From NCBI RefSeq assembly GCF_947179165.1, contig NC_077239.1, forward strand, positions 67,560,634-67,624,633: a stretch of 64,000 bases of DNA. Reading direction: 5' to 3'. This DNA is from Solanum dulcamara (Eukaryota > Streptophyta > Magnoliopsida > Solanales > Solanaceae). This document shows positions 37,067-48,088 of this stretch, piece by piece (within the stretch, counting starts at the first letter, position 1; each line of letters opens with the position of its first letter). A model generated the notes under the pieces. It did no database searches, was not told the origin of the DNA, and worked only from the letters and a program-made list of their open reading frames with translations. The translations under genes and the position numbers were made by a program.

Positions 37067-39039
37067 ATGGCGTTCACTACTAAGCTCTTGTTAGCTTTAC
37101 TCTTCTCTGCTTTTCTCTTGTCTGCAGCAAATGCAATAAGAGAATATCAGGGTCAGCAAGGGCAACAGCACGGTCAGAGAGGCACTCCTTTGACTCAAGC
37201 CCAACAATGCCGCTTACAGAGGCTCACTGGAAGCCAGCCCTCTCAGCGCATTGAGTCAGAGGGCGGCTTCACTGAGCTGTGGGATGAGAACGAGGAGCAA
37301 TTCCAGTGTGTTGGAATTGCTCCCATGAGGAATGTTATTCGCCGTAATTCTCTCTCTTTGCCTAATTTTCATCCCATGCCTCGCTTGGTTTACATCGAGC
37401 AAGGCAGGGGATTGATTAGTGTTATTAACCCTGGATGTGCTGAGACTTTTCAGTCGCAGACCTTCCAGGCTGGCCGTGAGCCAAGGGAAGAGAGGGACCA
37501 AGGCAGCAGAAGCGACCAGCACCAGAAAGTCCACCGCATTCGCCAAGGTGATGTCGTGGCAATTCCAGCTGGCGCTGCTCATTGGTGCTATAACGACGGT
37601 GAGGAAGAGCTTGTAGCCGTCTCCATCAACGATCTCAACCATCGGTCCAACCAGCTTGATCAAAACTTCAGGGTAAAATTTATTTCTCTCCCTCCGTTAC
37701 AAAATGTTCTAAAATTAAACAATCTCCAAAAACAGAAGGAGTCATTGTTTTCGAAATGGACTAAAAAGAAAATAAGACAAACAAGTTAGAAACAGAGGGA
37801 GTGGTATTAATTCCCATTGCTTTCTGCGATCTGATGAATTTTTTGTGCATGCTATTTCATAACTAGTTTAATTTTGTTTAAAACATGTTTATACAATCAG
37901 TTAGTTAAAAAGTAATAACCCGCAAATCTGTATCAACATTAGTCTTGATAAATATTCATAACTAAATCTTGCTAGTTAAACTACACCAATCAATGTAAGT
38001 ATTTTAATTTCTTGAATTTTTACATAATTAGCTTCATATCCTTTCATAATTCAATATATTTATTGGTCGACTGTACTATTTGTGTGGGCAATAGGCATTT
38101 TACTTGGCCGGTGGAGTACAAGAAAGTGGGAGGCAAATTGGTCAAGGAAAACAAAGCACGCAGAAGTTCCAGAACATTTTCCGTGCTTTTGACTCAGAAT
38201 TGATGGCCGAGGCCTTCAACATCCCCGTAGAGATTGTGAGGAGGATGCAAGAAGAACAGAGCGAACGTGGATTAATTGTTACTGTCAGGGAAGGAATGAG
38301 CATGATTAGGCCCGATGAAGAAGAACAAGAGGAGTTTGAAAGGCAGCAGGGGCGACCAAATCGAGGACAACAATGGTGGCAAGAAGTAATTGGGAATGGA
38401 TTGGAAGAAAACATTTGTACAATGAAAATCCGCACCAACATGGGCACCCAAAGAAGAGCTGACATCTACTCAAGGCAAGCTGGCACAATTAAGCATGTCA
38501 ATCTCCAAAAACTTCCCATCCTTAGAGACATGGATATGAGTGCCTCTAAAGGAACCCTCTATCCGGTAATTAAATCAATCGCTCTTTATAAGTTAATTAA
38601 AAACAAAAAAATCTACTAGTACTATGACTTAAATTGATTAAAATTGATTGGATTGCAGAATGCACTGATGAGCCCTCATTGGTCAGTGAACGGACACAGC
38701 GTGATATACGTGCAAAGAGGCGACGCACAAGTGCAGATAGTAGACCACAGCGGGCAACAAGTGATGAACGACAGGGTGAACAAGGGAGAAATATTCGTGG
38801 TCCCTCAATACTACGCCTCAATAGTGAAAGCAGGGCAAAATGGATTTGAATTTGCGGTGTTTAGGACAAGTAGTGAACCAATGAACAGCCAACTTGTAGG
38901 TTACACATCAGTTATTAGAGCAATGCCTGTTGAGGTACTCACAAACGCCTACCAGATATCTCCAAATGAAGCACAACGTTTGAAGTTGAACAGAGGAGGA
39001 GAGAGTTTCCTGTTATCTCCCCAGCGAAGGTCATTCTAA
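37067..39039 (+). CDS. 11S globulin (legumin-type) seed storage protein
   Basis: Three exons (37067-37672, 38095-38565, 38659-39039), both introns in phase 0 with GT-AG ends, encode 485 residues, normal for the family. Residues 1-23 are a signal peptide (MAFTTKLLLALLFSAFLLSA, then ANA), so the protein enters the ER and travels to storage vacuoles. Two cupin domains follow. The acidic/basic chain cleavage site is N303-G304 (VIGNGLEENICTMKI), cut by vacuolar processing enzyme. The family cysteines are present: C48-C81 within the acidic chain and C124-C310 between chains. A Gln-rich stretch (28-47) and an acidic Glu/Gln stretch (about 276-292) are typical variable regions. The start has good context (GCCATGG). 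The protein would assemble as trimers then hexamers and store nitrogen in seeds. The first of the three classical legumin introns is absent. No lesion is visible. Confidence 0.95.
37673..38094 (+). other. 11S gene intron 1 (422 bp)
   Basis: It begins GTAAAATT and ends GGGCAATAG. It joins Arg202 (after LDQNF) to Ala203 (AFYLAGGVQ), the position of the second intron of classical legumin genes. It contains a MITE relic near its 5' end. The second intron, 38566-38658 (93 bp, GTAATT to TTGCAG), joins GTLYP to NALMSPHW, the classical third position. Confidence 0.9.
37688..37801. mobile_element. Stowaway-like MITE relic in 11S intron 1
   Basis: The ends CTCCCTCCGTTAC and AAACAGAGGGAG form imperfect inverted repeats of the Stowaway type (family ends CTCCCTCCGT and ACGGAGGGAG). 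The 114-bp interior is AT-rich. The flanking TA duplication is not clean (TTTCT before, TGGTA after), so it is an old copy. The short open frame running from exon 1 into this region is incidental. Confidence 0.65.
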
Positions 39040-39146
39040 AATGGCTTAAATGTGTAACTATCGTCTACTAGTACTGGTTTCTAGTCTTTGTTTTTAGGCA
39101 AAGACCAAGCAAGAGCGACTTGTAATTAGGAGCAAATAATGTAACG

Positions 39147-39152
39147 AATAAA
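39147..39152 (+). terminator. Poly(A) signal of the 11S globulin gene
   Basis: AATAAA at 39147-39152, 108 bp past the stop codon, in the context GTAACGAATAAAGCTCC. Polyadenylation would be expected roughly 15-30 bp downstream. Confidence 0.7.
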
Positions 39153-39159
39153 GCTCCTG

Positions 39160-40568
39160 CCTTTTTGTACCTAAATCTCATCCAACATTTTCCTTCTCTG
39201 TGTGTGCAAATTTTCTGACAGAAAGGGACGAATACATTAAACATATAAATCAAATCATCAATTAACAATGATAATTAATCTCAACTCAATACTAATTGGT
39301 ATAACATCAAGACTTGAGTTCAGTTACTGCGACTTCAAGCAATTAATACCATGTCAATTATGTCACAAGATAGAAGTGGTTAAGTACACATAATGATCGA
39401 AGAATGGTTGGAAATTATTGGAATTCACGGAAATTCCAACAATTCTCCACATATTTTTAAAAAAAACCTGGGTTTCCACAAATGTGAATAATGCGTCGGA
39501 TTTGATGCCTCGTAGAGTATGAATCAAACTTAGATAAAAAAATTTAAAAAAAAAAGATTAAACTCACAAAATTGGTGAAGTTTGAAACTTTTATGAATCA
39601 ATTTTTTTTTATAAGCTCCGAGTCTTATTCACACAATTTTTATTGTTATCGCAATGTGCTCGTACTTTGATATGGCTACAATAAGGGACAATAAAAAGAA
39701 TATACAATGGATTGGAACAATTACATCACTAATTGGTAGAACATAGACGTGCCGCTAATATTCATGAAAAAGACCCACTTAAAAACAATTAAATCATCAA
39801 CAATGAAGAAGGGCAAATTGCTAAATAATAAAAAGGCAGAAAGAAAATACTGGAGAATCAAGTGAGTGCATTGCACAAAGGACAAGAAAATGAAGATTCA
39901 TAGTTTGCAGCTTCTGCAATGCCCAACAATTACAGCTTTTGTAAAGCCTATTTAATTGTTGTTATTCCCCATAACTTCTTGATATAAGACCGCTAGTTCA
40001 ATTGTTCCTCATATTTATCCAAGATATTGTTGAATAATCCAATTTATACTTGAAATTGACAATGTTTACGGCTAATCAATTAATTTTCAAAAGTTCCATA
40101 AACGTAATGGATTAACTCCCTTTTCGTGCAGTTTTGGACTATATGCACAACATAATAGATTACAGAGGGACAAACAATGACTTGTTATTACATGCATTTA
40201 TTTTATGAGATCTCGAATCATAACTTGATAAAAATCTCATTCCTGTTGAAGCTTCAATAATAAATATATTTCCAAATTTATAGTCAGAGAATAGACCAAA
40301 TTCACTTCTGACTCACACAATTTATGGATGTAATTTCATCTCTTAACAGTTGTTTTACCATATTATGTTTCGAACACATGCATTTTATTGTCATTGAAAA
40401 ACTTCTTTTTTCTCTATAGTTAATGCTTCTTGGCAAGTACAATATATAGACATGGTTTTATTTCAACCTGAATACTCAATAAGAATTATTTTAGCCTTAT
40501 TACTAGCCAACTCCAAACCACAAATTGATTCAGTAATTATGGTTTATTGGTTAATTTCATGTTATTAT
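39160..40568. other. AT-rich downstream flank of the 11S gene
   Basis: AT-rich intergenic DNA between the globulin gene and R3. I see no coding signal, no RNA gene and no repeat with clear ends. Confidence 0.5.
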
Positions 40569-43047
40569 TGTCACGCCCCGGGAGGGTACCCTAGACGTAA
40601 CCGGCACCCGAAGGCTATTTCTGACCTCCGAGCGAACCACCTGGTCCAGTCACACATTCATTCAATCACATTCTCTTAGCGGAAACTCAATTAATGAAAT
40701 ACTATTCGCAATATGAGAGCCGAAGGCCAAGCATTCATCAACTCAACAACAAATATAATAAGACTCATCGAATTAACCGTTCAACCTCCCCACACTCCAG
40801 TCTATAAAGCCTCTATCCAAGTCTAAAAGGTGCCAATGACAAGTCCATGGCTACCAACAATCAAAATAAAAGAAATGACAACAAAACTGTACAAGAAGGC
40901 TCAATATCCTCCGAGAACTAGGAGGACTCACCAACTAGCTGGAAGTGTATGTGGATCTTCAATGGAGCGTCGGTTGATGATCTCTAGTACCTGTCTCTGC
41001 ATCATGAAATGATGCAGGACAAATGGCGTCAGTACATGGAATGTACGAGTATGTAAAATGGCCGGATGAAACCACATTAAGAAAACATCAATATCAACTC
41101 AGGATCTCAACTCATACATATATACATGACAACTCACTCAAATGTCCTAAGTCCAACAAGAATAGTTTAGATAGGACTAACTCATAAGCCACTTAACTCA
41201 ACTGACTCGGAGCACTATCAAGGCCTAAATGGGAGTTTCTCTTAACCGACAACCATCACCTATGAGCCGGTGATAGTACAACAATCAGACGTTGTTGCCA
41301 CATCCGTCCATACCTTGCCAGGGCATGAACGCCTCCCTAATCATGGATACCATCGATTAGTCAAGTCCTATCATTTCAGGACAGTAAAATGGGAAACATC
41401 TGACTTTAACGGTTCGATCCCATGGGAAGCATCCGACTTTAATGGTTCTATTTCTACCTTCATTGGCGGCGTAGTTTCTGGGGTTCAAGTATGGACTATA
41501 CTCTTACCCGCTTCGGTGCTCGATACTCCTCCCATGACTTTATGCTCATAAGACTCCCTCCAATCATCTCAAACAAGCCCTCACGGCTAGTTTCATGTGG
41601 AACATTTCCCCCTCATCAACTCTATCCTCATTCTTAACTCAATTTAAGTCATAATGGCAAGTCTCATTTAGGACCTTGTCTACTCGTCAATTCTATCCTC
41701 CAATTAACTCAATCAATCCTCATTATGGTAAGCATTTATGACATCTCCTCAAGACTCATCACAACTCTATGACCTTAGCTCAACAATTTAAGTAGAATAA
41801 CACATTTAAGGAAAAATGACTTAAGCAACATAATCACTTGGCTAAAGAGATCAACAAAACATAATAACAAGTCATCTCCATCAACTCATACTAACATGAA
41901 GGTTTTAGGAGTTTCTTAGCTCAACAACATCAACGCATATGGCATTAAATAAATAGGGGACAAAACTCATTCAAACATGAATCATACCAAGAAACTACAT
42001 TTTTCATAGATATCTAACCTCAAAGCAAGAGTAGGGCACATGGGTGGACTTAGCCCATATTTTGGATAGCCTTACATACCTTAGTGAAGACTTGAAGAAA
42101 ACCTTGTGGTTGGGTCTTCAATGGAGGACTCAAATCTTGAAGCTCTTGGACTCTTTTTTGTTGGAAATGGAGAAGAAGAAGAAGAGAGAGAGAGAGAGAA
42201 GCTCCTAGGGCTTTTTAGAGAGAGAGTGAGGCTGCAAGAATGGGTTCCCAAAAGACCAAGGGTAACATATATATAATTTGGGTAAGTTCCCAAATTACCC
42301 CTCCTCAAAAAGTTCTAAAAATAGGCTAAAAATGCACCTGGCGCGATAGTGGCGCGTCGCGCCATTGTAGCGCCAGGCTGAATACGCCTAAAACCTACAC
42401 ACCTCGTAGTGGCGCGCCGCACCAGAGACCAAACTACTGAGGCATGTTTCTGGCACGATAGTGGCGCGTCGCGCCCTTACAGCGCCAAGGCCATATTTTC
42501 TAGGTTCTGGAAATTTGGCCTGAAAAACCCTGCACAATTTTTAGTGGCGCGTTGTGCCTAGGAACAAACTACTGAGGCATGTTTCTGGCGCGATAGTGGT
42601 GCATCGCGCCCTTACAGCGCCAAGGCCGTTTCCCCAGCAGTTGCAACCCAGGCCAAAAATGAAATTCCTGTCGTGCTAGCTCGTCTTAGGATCGTCATAT
42701 CTTTCAACTCCAAACTCCAAAATTCACATTCTTGGTGGCGTTGGAAAGAAAACTCGATGACCTTTAATTTAATAAGTCGTGGTCCACCTAGATTTCCGTA
42801 TTTCAAAAGATAGGGACATTAGAAGTCGACCCCATACACGAACTCATCCTAACTTAGCCACGATGAACCCTTTTGGGACTTAGCTCGGTCCTAGGGGTCC
42901 TCTATGACCCCGCATCACCTCCAACGCTCTTTAGTTTCTCAGGGACTCATCTTAACTCGAGCACATACTTTGAACTATATATAATAGGCCCCACACGTGT
43001 ACAAGGAAGGCCCAAATCTTAGGGGAAAATTTTTGAGGGGTGTTACA
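40569..43047 (-). repeat. R3 3' LTR (left copy)
   Basis: 2.48 kb, matching 48089-50562 almost base for base. It contains a GA-rich microsatellite near 42175-42200 and the GC-rich dyad array at about 42337-42628. In element orientation it starts TGTAACACCCCTCAAAA, the same start as partial LTR R5 at 63113. Confidence 0.95.
42337..42628. repeat. GC-rich dyad repeat array in R3 LTR (left copy)
   Basis: Units of the type GGCGCGATAGTGGCGCG followed by TCGCGCC...GCGCC recur three times with two shorter relatives (GTGGCGCGCCGCACC, GTGGCGCGTTGTGCC), about 70-140 bp apart. Each unit is full of inverted GCGC/GGCGCC pairs and CpG, in strong contrast to the AT-rich surroundings. The same array is at about 49855-50142 and, inverted, at about 63530-63805. 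Confidence 0.8.
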
Positions 43048-43050
43048 TTA

Positions 43051-43060
43051 TCTCCCTCTT
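43051..43060 (-). other. R3 polypurine tract
   Basis: On the minus strand, AAGAGGGAGA sits three bases from the start of the 3' LTR (TGTAACACCCC). This is the expected place for plus-strand priming during reverse transcription. Confidence 0.75.
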
Positions 43061-43173
43061 GGGATCATTCGTCCTCGAATGACGAGCAACCAAGAATGGA
43101 CTCGGGGTACAAATCACAATCGAAATTTTAGTCATTGAACCAATCACATTCTCAAACAAATATCAATCAAAAC

Positions 43174-44740
43174 TCAAAAAGTCACAAATGAATTCAAGTC
43201 AAGGAAATGGTCATTACCTTCAACATTCTCCTCGGTAGGCACGAATAGATGTGGATATTTAGATTTCATGGCTTTCTCCGCTTTCCATGTGGCTTCCTCA
43301 ACAAGTTGATTCCTCCACAGGACTTTGACTGAGGCAACCTCTTTGTTTCTCAATTTGTGAATTTGGCGATCAAGAATTTGGACCGGAACCTCTTCATAGG
43401 ATAAGCTATCCTTAACTCCGATGCTATCAATAGGGACTACCAATGAAGGATCGCCTAAGCACTTCTTCAACATCGAAACATGGAATACCGGATGAATAAA
43501 AGCTAACTCCGAGGGTAACTCCAACTCATAAGCAACACTCTCAATCCGTCCCAATCGAGGACTAAGTTTCCCCTTCTTTCCAAACCTCATGACGCCCTTC
43601 ATGGGTGACACTTTCAAGTATACCCAATCGCCCACCTCAAACTCTAAGTCCCTCCTCCTCACGTCGGTGTAAGATTTCTGGCGGCTTTGGGCCGTCTTTA
43701 GCCTCTCTCGAATGACTCGCACCTTCTCCATGGCTTGATGGACAAAATCGGGCCCAATCAACTCGGCTTCGCCAACTTCAAACCACCCAATGGGCGATCT
43801 ACACCTCCTCCCATACAAGGCCTCATAAAGAGCCATTTGAATGCTTGCATGATAACTATTGTTATATGCAAATTCTATGAGAGGTAAGTGATCGTCCTAA
43901 TTCCCCTTGAAGTCAAGCGCACATGCCCTCAACATATCTTCCAACGTCTAAATGGTGCGTTCTGCTTGGCCATCTGTCTGGGGATGGAAGGCCGTACTCA
44001 AATTCACCTTCGAACCCAACTCCCTCTGAAAGGATTTCCAAAATTGGGAAGTAAATTGAGCTCCTCTGTCTGAGATAATAGACAAAGGGACCCCATGCAA
44101 TCTGACGATCTCCTGTATGTACAACTTTGCATAATCCTTTGCGGTGTCAGTAGTCTTAACTGCCAAGAAGTGAGCCGATTTTGTCATTCTATCCACAATC
44201 ACCCCAAATTGAATCATGTTACTTTCGAGACCTCGGTAGACCTGTGATAAAGTCCATGTTGATCATCTCCCACTTCCATTCTGGAATTTCTATATTTTGA
44301 GCTAAACCACAAGGCCTTTGATGCTCAGCCTTCACTTGTTGACAATTCAGGCATTTGGAAACTAATTCCGCAATATCTCTCTTCATCCCACTCCACCAAT
44401 AGATTTCCCTCAAGTCATGGTACATTTTTGTAGAGCCCGAATGAATGGAGTACCTGGAACTATGCAGCCATAATCCTCTCTCGAACATCATCTACATCTG
44501 GCACACACAATCTATTTTGGTACCTCAACACACCATCTCCCCCTTTGGTGAAAACCTTTACCTCTTGTTTGTTAACAACTCCCTTCAATTAGAGAAGGAT
44601 GGGATCTTGGTCTTGCTTCTCCTTTACCTCTGCCACAAGTGAGGACGTAGACCCATCCTGAACAGTAACTCCGCCTTCATTGTTCTCTTCCAGATGAACT
44701 CTCAATCGGGCTAATCTGTGTACCTCCTTCGCCAATTCTC
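43174..44740 (-). pseudogene. R3 integrase with chromodomain-like tail (few lesions)
   Basis: HHCC zinc-binding region near 44470-44330 ([34 protein letters not shown]). The DDE core spans about 44310-43830: [71 protein letters not shown]-terminal part follows with RDLEFEVGDWVYLKVSP, KGVMRFGKKGKLSPR and a chromodomain-like end (VKVLWRNQLVEEATWKAE to MKSKYPHLF) near 43250. Lesions seen: a TAA stop at 44219-44221 (a likely CAA to TAA), one extra G in the GGGG just after it, and a frameshift near 44740. Confidence 0.88.
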
Positions 44741-45186
44741 TCCTTCCTTCCTTCCTCTACGTGGGCAGTGCTACTCATATACAACCTGCTAAGAGCATCA
44801 GCAACAACATTAGCTTTACCTGGATGGTAGAGGATGCTCATATCATAGTCCTTGAGTAGCTCAAGCCATCTCTTTTGCCTCAGGTTGAGTTTCTTCTGGC
44901 TAAAGACGTATTGCAAGCTCTTGTGATCGGTGAACACATCGATATGCACTCCATACAGGTAGTGGCGCCAGATTTTAAGCGCAAACACCACATCTGCCAG
45001 CTCAAGGTCAAGAGTTGGGTAATTCCTCCCATGAAGCTTAAGCTGTCTTGAAGCATAGTCTATCACCTTCCCCCTTTGCATCAACACACAACCCAAATCA
45101 ATTCTGGATGCATCACAATAGATCACAAAACCCTCTGTTCCATCGGGAAAAGTTAGAACAGGAGCAGTGGTTAGCTTGGTCTTCAA
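44677..45186 (-). pseudogene. R3 RNase H domain
   Basis: It continues in frame from the RT after a single TAG. Motifs are [20 protein letters not shown] (first catalytic Asp), [20 protein letters not shown] (with [10 protein letters not shown]), [20 protein letters not shown] and [17 protein letters not shown] (last catalytic Asp). RNase H removes the RNA template. The frame is lost at about 44740, before the integrase. Confidence 0.9.
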
Positions 45187-45189
45187 TTT

Positions 45190-46230
45190 CTAGAAACTCT
45201 CCTCACAAGCATCGGACCATTGGAACTTAGCCTTCTTTTGGGTCAGCTTAGTCAATGGTAATGATATGGATGAGAATCCCTCTACAAACCTTCGATAATA
45301 GCCAGCCAAACCCAAAAAACTCCTTATCTCTATCGGGGATGTGGGTCTAGGCCAATTCTTTACAGCCTCAATCTTTTGGGCGTCAACCTGAATACCATCT
45401 CCAGATACAATGTGGCCTAAGAAGGCCACTGATGCAAGCCAAAATTCACATTTAGAGAACTTTGCATATAATACCTGGTCCCTCAAAGTTTGCAAGACGA
45501 CTCTAAGATGATGGGCATGCTCCTCCTCATTCTTGGAGTAAACCAGAATATCATCTATGAATACAATCACAAACATATCAAGATATGGTTTAAATACTCG
45601 GTTCATGAGATCCATAAAAGTGGTGGGGGTATTAGTCAACCCAAAGGACATGACCAAAAATTCGAAGTGGCCATAACGAGTCCGGAAAGCAGTCTTCGGA
45701 ATATCACATTCTCTCACCTTCAACTGGTGGTAGCCGGATCTCAAGTCTATCTTTGAGAAACAAGTGGCACCCTGAAGTTGATCGAATAAGTCATCTATTC
45801 TGGGGAGAGGGTATTTGTTCTTTATGGTGGCCTTATTCAGCTGCATGTAGTCGATATACATTCTAAGGGACCCATCCTTCTTCCGCACAAATAGGATCGG
45901 AGCACCCCATGGTGAGACAATCGGCCTAATGAATCCCTTATCTAACAAGTCTTTCAGCTGCTCCTTCAACTCAGGCGGAGCCATTCTATAGGGAGGGATT
46001 GAGATAGGTTGGGTATCAGAAAGAATATCAATCCTGAAATCGATCTCCTTATTAGGAGGGACTCCAGGCAGATCTTCAGGAAAGACATCTGGAAACTCAT
46101 TGACAATCGGAACCGACTCTAGGGATGGAGACTCAATACTGTTATCTTTCACTCGGATAATGTGATAAACACACCCTTTTGAGATTAGCTTTCTGGCCCT
46201 AAGGTAAGAAATAAACTTACCCTTAGGCAT
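45190..46230 (-). pseudogene. R3 reverse transcriptase (nearly intact)
   Basis: 346 codons without interruption. Gypsy RT motifs are complete: [76 protein letters not shown], catalytic [40 protein letters not shown] and [20 protein letters not shown]. It is in frame with the protease region upstream and the RNase H downstream. It is separated from them only by a TGA at 46327-46329 (the expected Trp of GMDW) and a TAG at 45190-45192. Most of the catalytic core could therefore still fold if expressed. Confidence 0.9.
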
Positions 46231-46329
46231 AACAGGACTGCCCCTCCACTCTATGACAGCTTCGTTCGGGAATTTGAACTTGACAACCTGAGTTCTACAA
46301 TTAATAGAGGCATAGCAGACATAAAGTCA

Positions 46330-46821
46330 GTCCATGCCAAGGATCACATCAAAATCAACCATGTCCAACTCAACTAAGTCGGCCAAGGTATCCCTGTGAT
46401 GAATTGACACAGTGCAGTCTCTATAGACTCTCTCCGCTAAGACAGAATCACCAATAGGAGTAGCTACACTGAAAGGCTCAAGAAGACATTCGGAAATTTT
46501 ATTAAACTTACTAGCCATATATGGAGTCACAAAAGATAGGGTGGCACCCGGATCCATCAAAACATAGAAATCAAGAGAAGAGACTCGAATCATACCCGTC
46601 ACGACGTTTAGAGAGTCCTCTTGATCTTGGCGACTACCCATGGCATATAAACGGTTTGTACCTCCGCTGGTGCCTGAAGTAGTGCCCCTCTGATTATCTC
46701 TAGCCGGTGGTGCGGTGGCAGAATGCTGGACTCTATTTCCCCCTGTTGGATACTCACTCTGAAAATGGCCCATTTGGCCGCATTTATAATAACCAACCCT
46801 TCCCGCTCTGCATTCTCCCAA
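46330..46821 (-). pseudogene. R3 zinc knuckle and protease
   Basis: The frame begins near a first knuckle-like CSKCGRLHLGEC (just upstream, about 46850) and a second, YYKCGQMGHFQSEYP, in which the first and last Cys are replaced by Tyr. The protease part reads VSSLDFYVLMDPGATLSFVT. The active-site DSG is DPG here, a loss of the usual Ser. It ends DFDVILGMD followed by TGA where Trp is expected. Protease would cleave the gag-pol polyprotein; this copy is probably inactive. Confidence 0.82.
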
Positions 46822-46829
46822 GTGGAGCC

Positions 46830-47872
46830 TACCACACTTACTGCATGGTGGCCTCCCCCTCGCACCTTGACTTACACTGGCCTGGGATTGAGAACCCTAG
46901 GGTCTGAAATTCCGATGACTCTATCCCTACTGATCATACATGTTCTGTGGCATAGGTGCGCTGGCGGCAGATGAGGCATGATTGGGAGGCCTCTTCTGGA
47001 AGAAGGACCTGTTGCCCTTGCTTTGCCTCAGTTCACCCTCAGGGCCCACTGATTTTGCCTTCTTGCTCAGATGCTCCTCTCTGTCTTTTCTTTTCTCATC
47101 TTCCACCTGTTGAACATACACCATTAGTCTCGAAATATCCATGTCTGAGATCAACAATGCTGTTTTGCACTCCTTCTTCATATGCCTCCCTAATCCAGAG
47201 ACGAACCTCCTCATCTTTGACCTCACATCAGGAATCATTTCTGGAGCATACCTGGACAGTTGGATGAACTTCAGGCTATACTCCTTAATGGTCATGCCTT
47301 CTTGTTTCAAATTCACAAATTCCTCCACTTTCACTTCCCTCAATTCTCGGGGAAAGAAGTGGTCAAGAAAGGCTCCCTCAAATTCATCCTATCTAGTAGG
47401 TTCAGCATCCTTGCCCCTACCCTGTTTCCATTGGTTATACCAAATGTTTGCCATATCTTTGAGTTGATAAGACACCAACTCGACCCCCTCGATTTTCGTA
47501 GCATGCATAGCTTTCAGAATCTTCCACATCTTATTAATAAAGTTTGGGGATCTTCATCGACCTTAGAACCTGTGAATGCCGGTGGGTTCATTCTCAGAAA
47601 GTCTCTAATTTTAGTGGCAGAAGATGGCTCCTGGGAACTAGAGCTGAGAGTCGGCAAACTCTGGTTACCATTCCGAGCAGCCATTAATTGAGTGAGCATG
47701 GCAATCGCCCCTCGGAATTCTGCCTCTGACGTGGGTGCCGGCGGAGTAGCAGGCACTTGGGGTGCCTCCGCATACCTCACGGGTCGGCCTCTAGCCCGTG
47801 CTGGCGTATCTCCAATTGGGGTATCTCGGTGTTGTCAACGTTTCTCTGGCTAGCCGTACGTTTAGGAGGCAT
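46830..47872 (-). pseudogene. R3 gag (capsid) with frame breaks
   Basis: The likely start, ATG at 47870-47872, gives MPPKRTASQRNV. A frameshift near 47830 is needed to join RGRPVRYAEAPQVPATPPAP and SEAEFRGAIAMLTQLMAARN. The capsid-like segment has DFLRMNPPAFTGSKVDEDPQ, then (after stops near 47514 and 47390) VKVEEFVNLKQEGMTIKEYS, LKFIQLSRYAPEMIPDVRSK and MRRFVSGLGRH. A basic linker leads to the zinc knuckles. Gag forms the virus-like particle that holds the element RNA. Confidence 0.82.
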
Positions 47873-48070
47873 TATCTGTAACGTACAAATGCACGAATTA
47901 GAAAGGAGTTTTATAGAGTTTAACTCTATCGCACGAAGTCAGAGTATGAAAGAGGTGAAACAATTCCTAATATCCTATAGCCTCCTGCTTATAAGTGTGG
48001 TGCACAACACACTCATAAGCAAAACTCTACTAGACACGGCTTCATAGACTCCCTAGGACAATTGAACTCT

Positions 48071-48084
48071 GTGCTCTGATACCA
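48071..48084 (-). other. R3 primer binding site (initiator tRNA-Met)
   Basis: The minus strand reads TGGTATCAGAGCAC, an exact match to the plant initiator tRNA-Met complement, four bases inside the 5' LTR. This sets the element's direction and is the best-preserved primer site in the window. Confidence 0.9.
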
Positions 48085-48088
48085 TGTT

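Noticed and set aside
37256..37663. 135-codon minus-strand frame
   Set aside because: Antisense shadow of exon 1 of the 11S globulin gene; no motif of its own. The same applies to the minus-strand frames at 38142-38465 and 38597-38821.
38012..38203. Plus-strand frame across the intron 1/exon 2 border
   Set aside because: It runs through intron sequence in the wrong frame. Exon 2 is read from 38095 in the frame giving AFYLAGGVQ.
41270..41551. 93-codon plus-strand frame in the R3 LTR (and its twin at 48835-49071)
   Set aside because: LTR sequence, opposite to the element's coding strand, and no protein motif. The repeat of the frame only reflects the two LTR copies.
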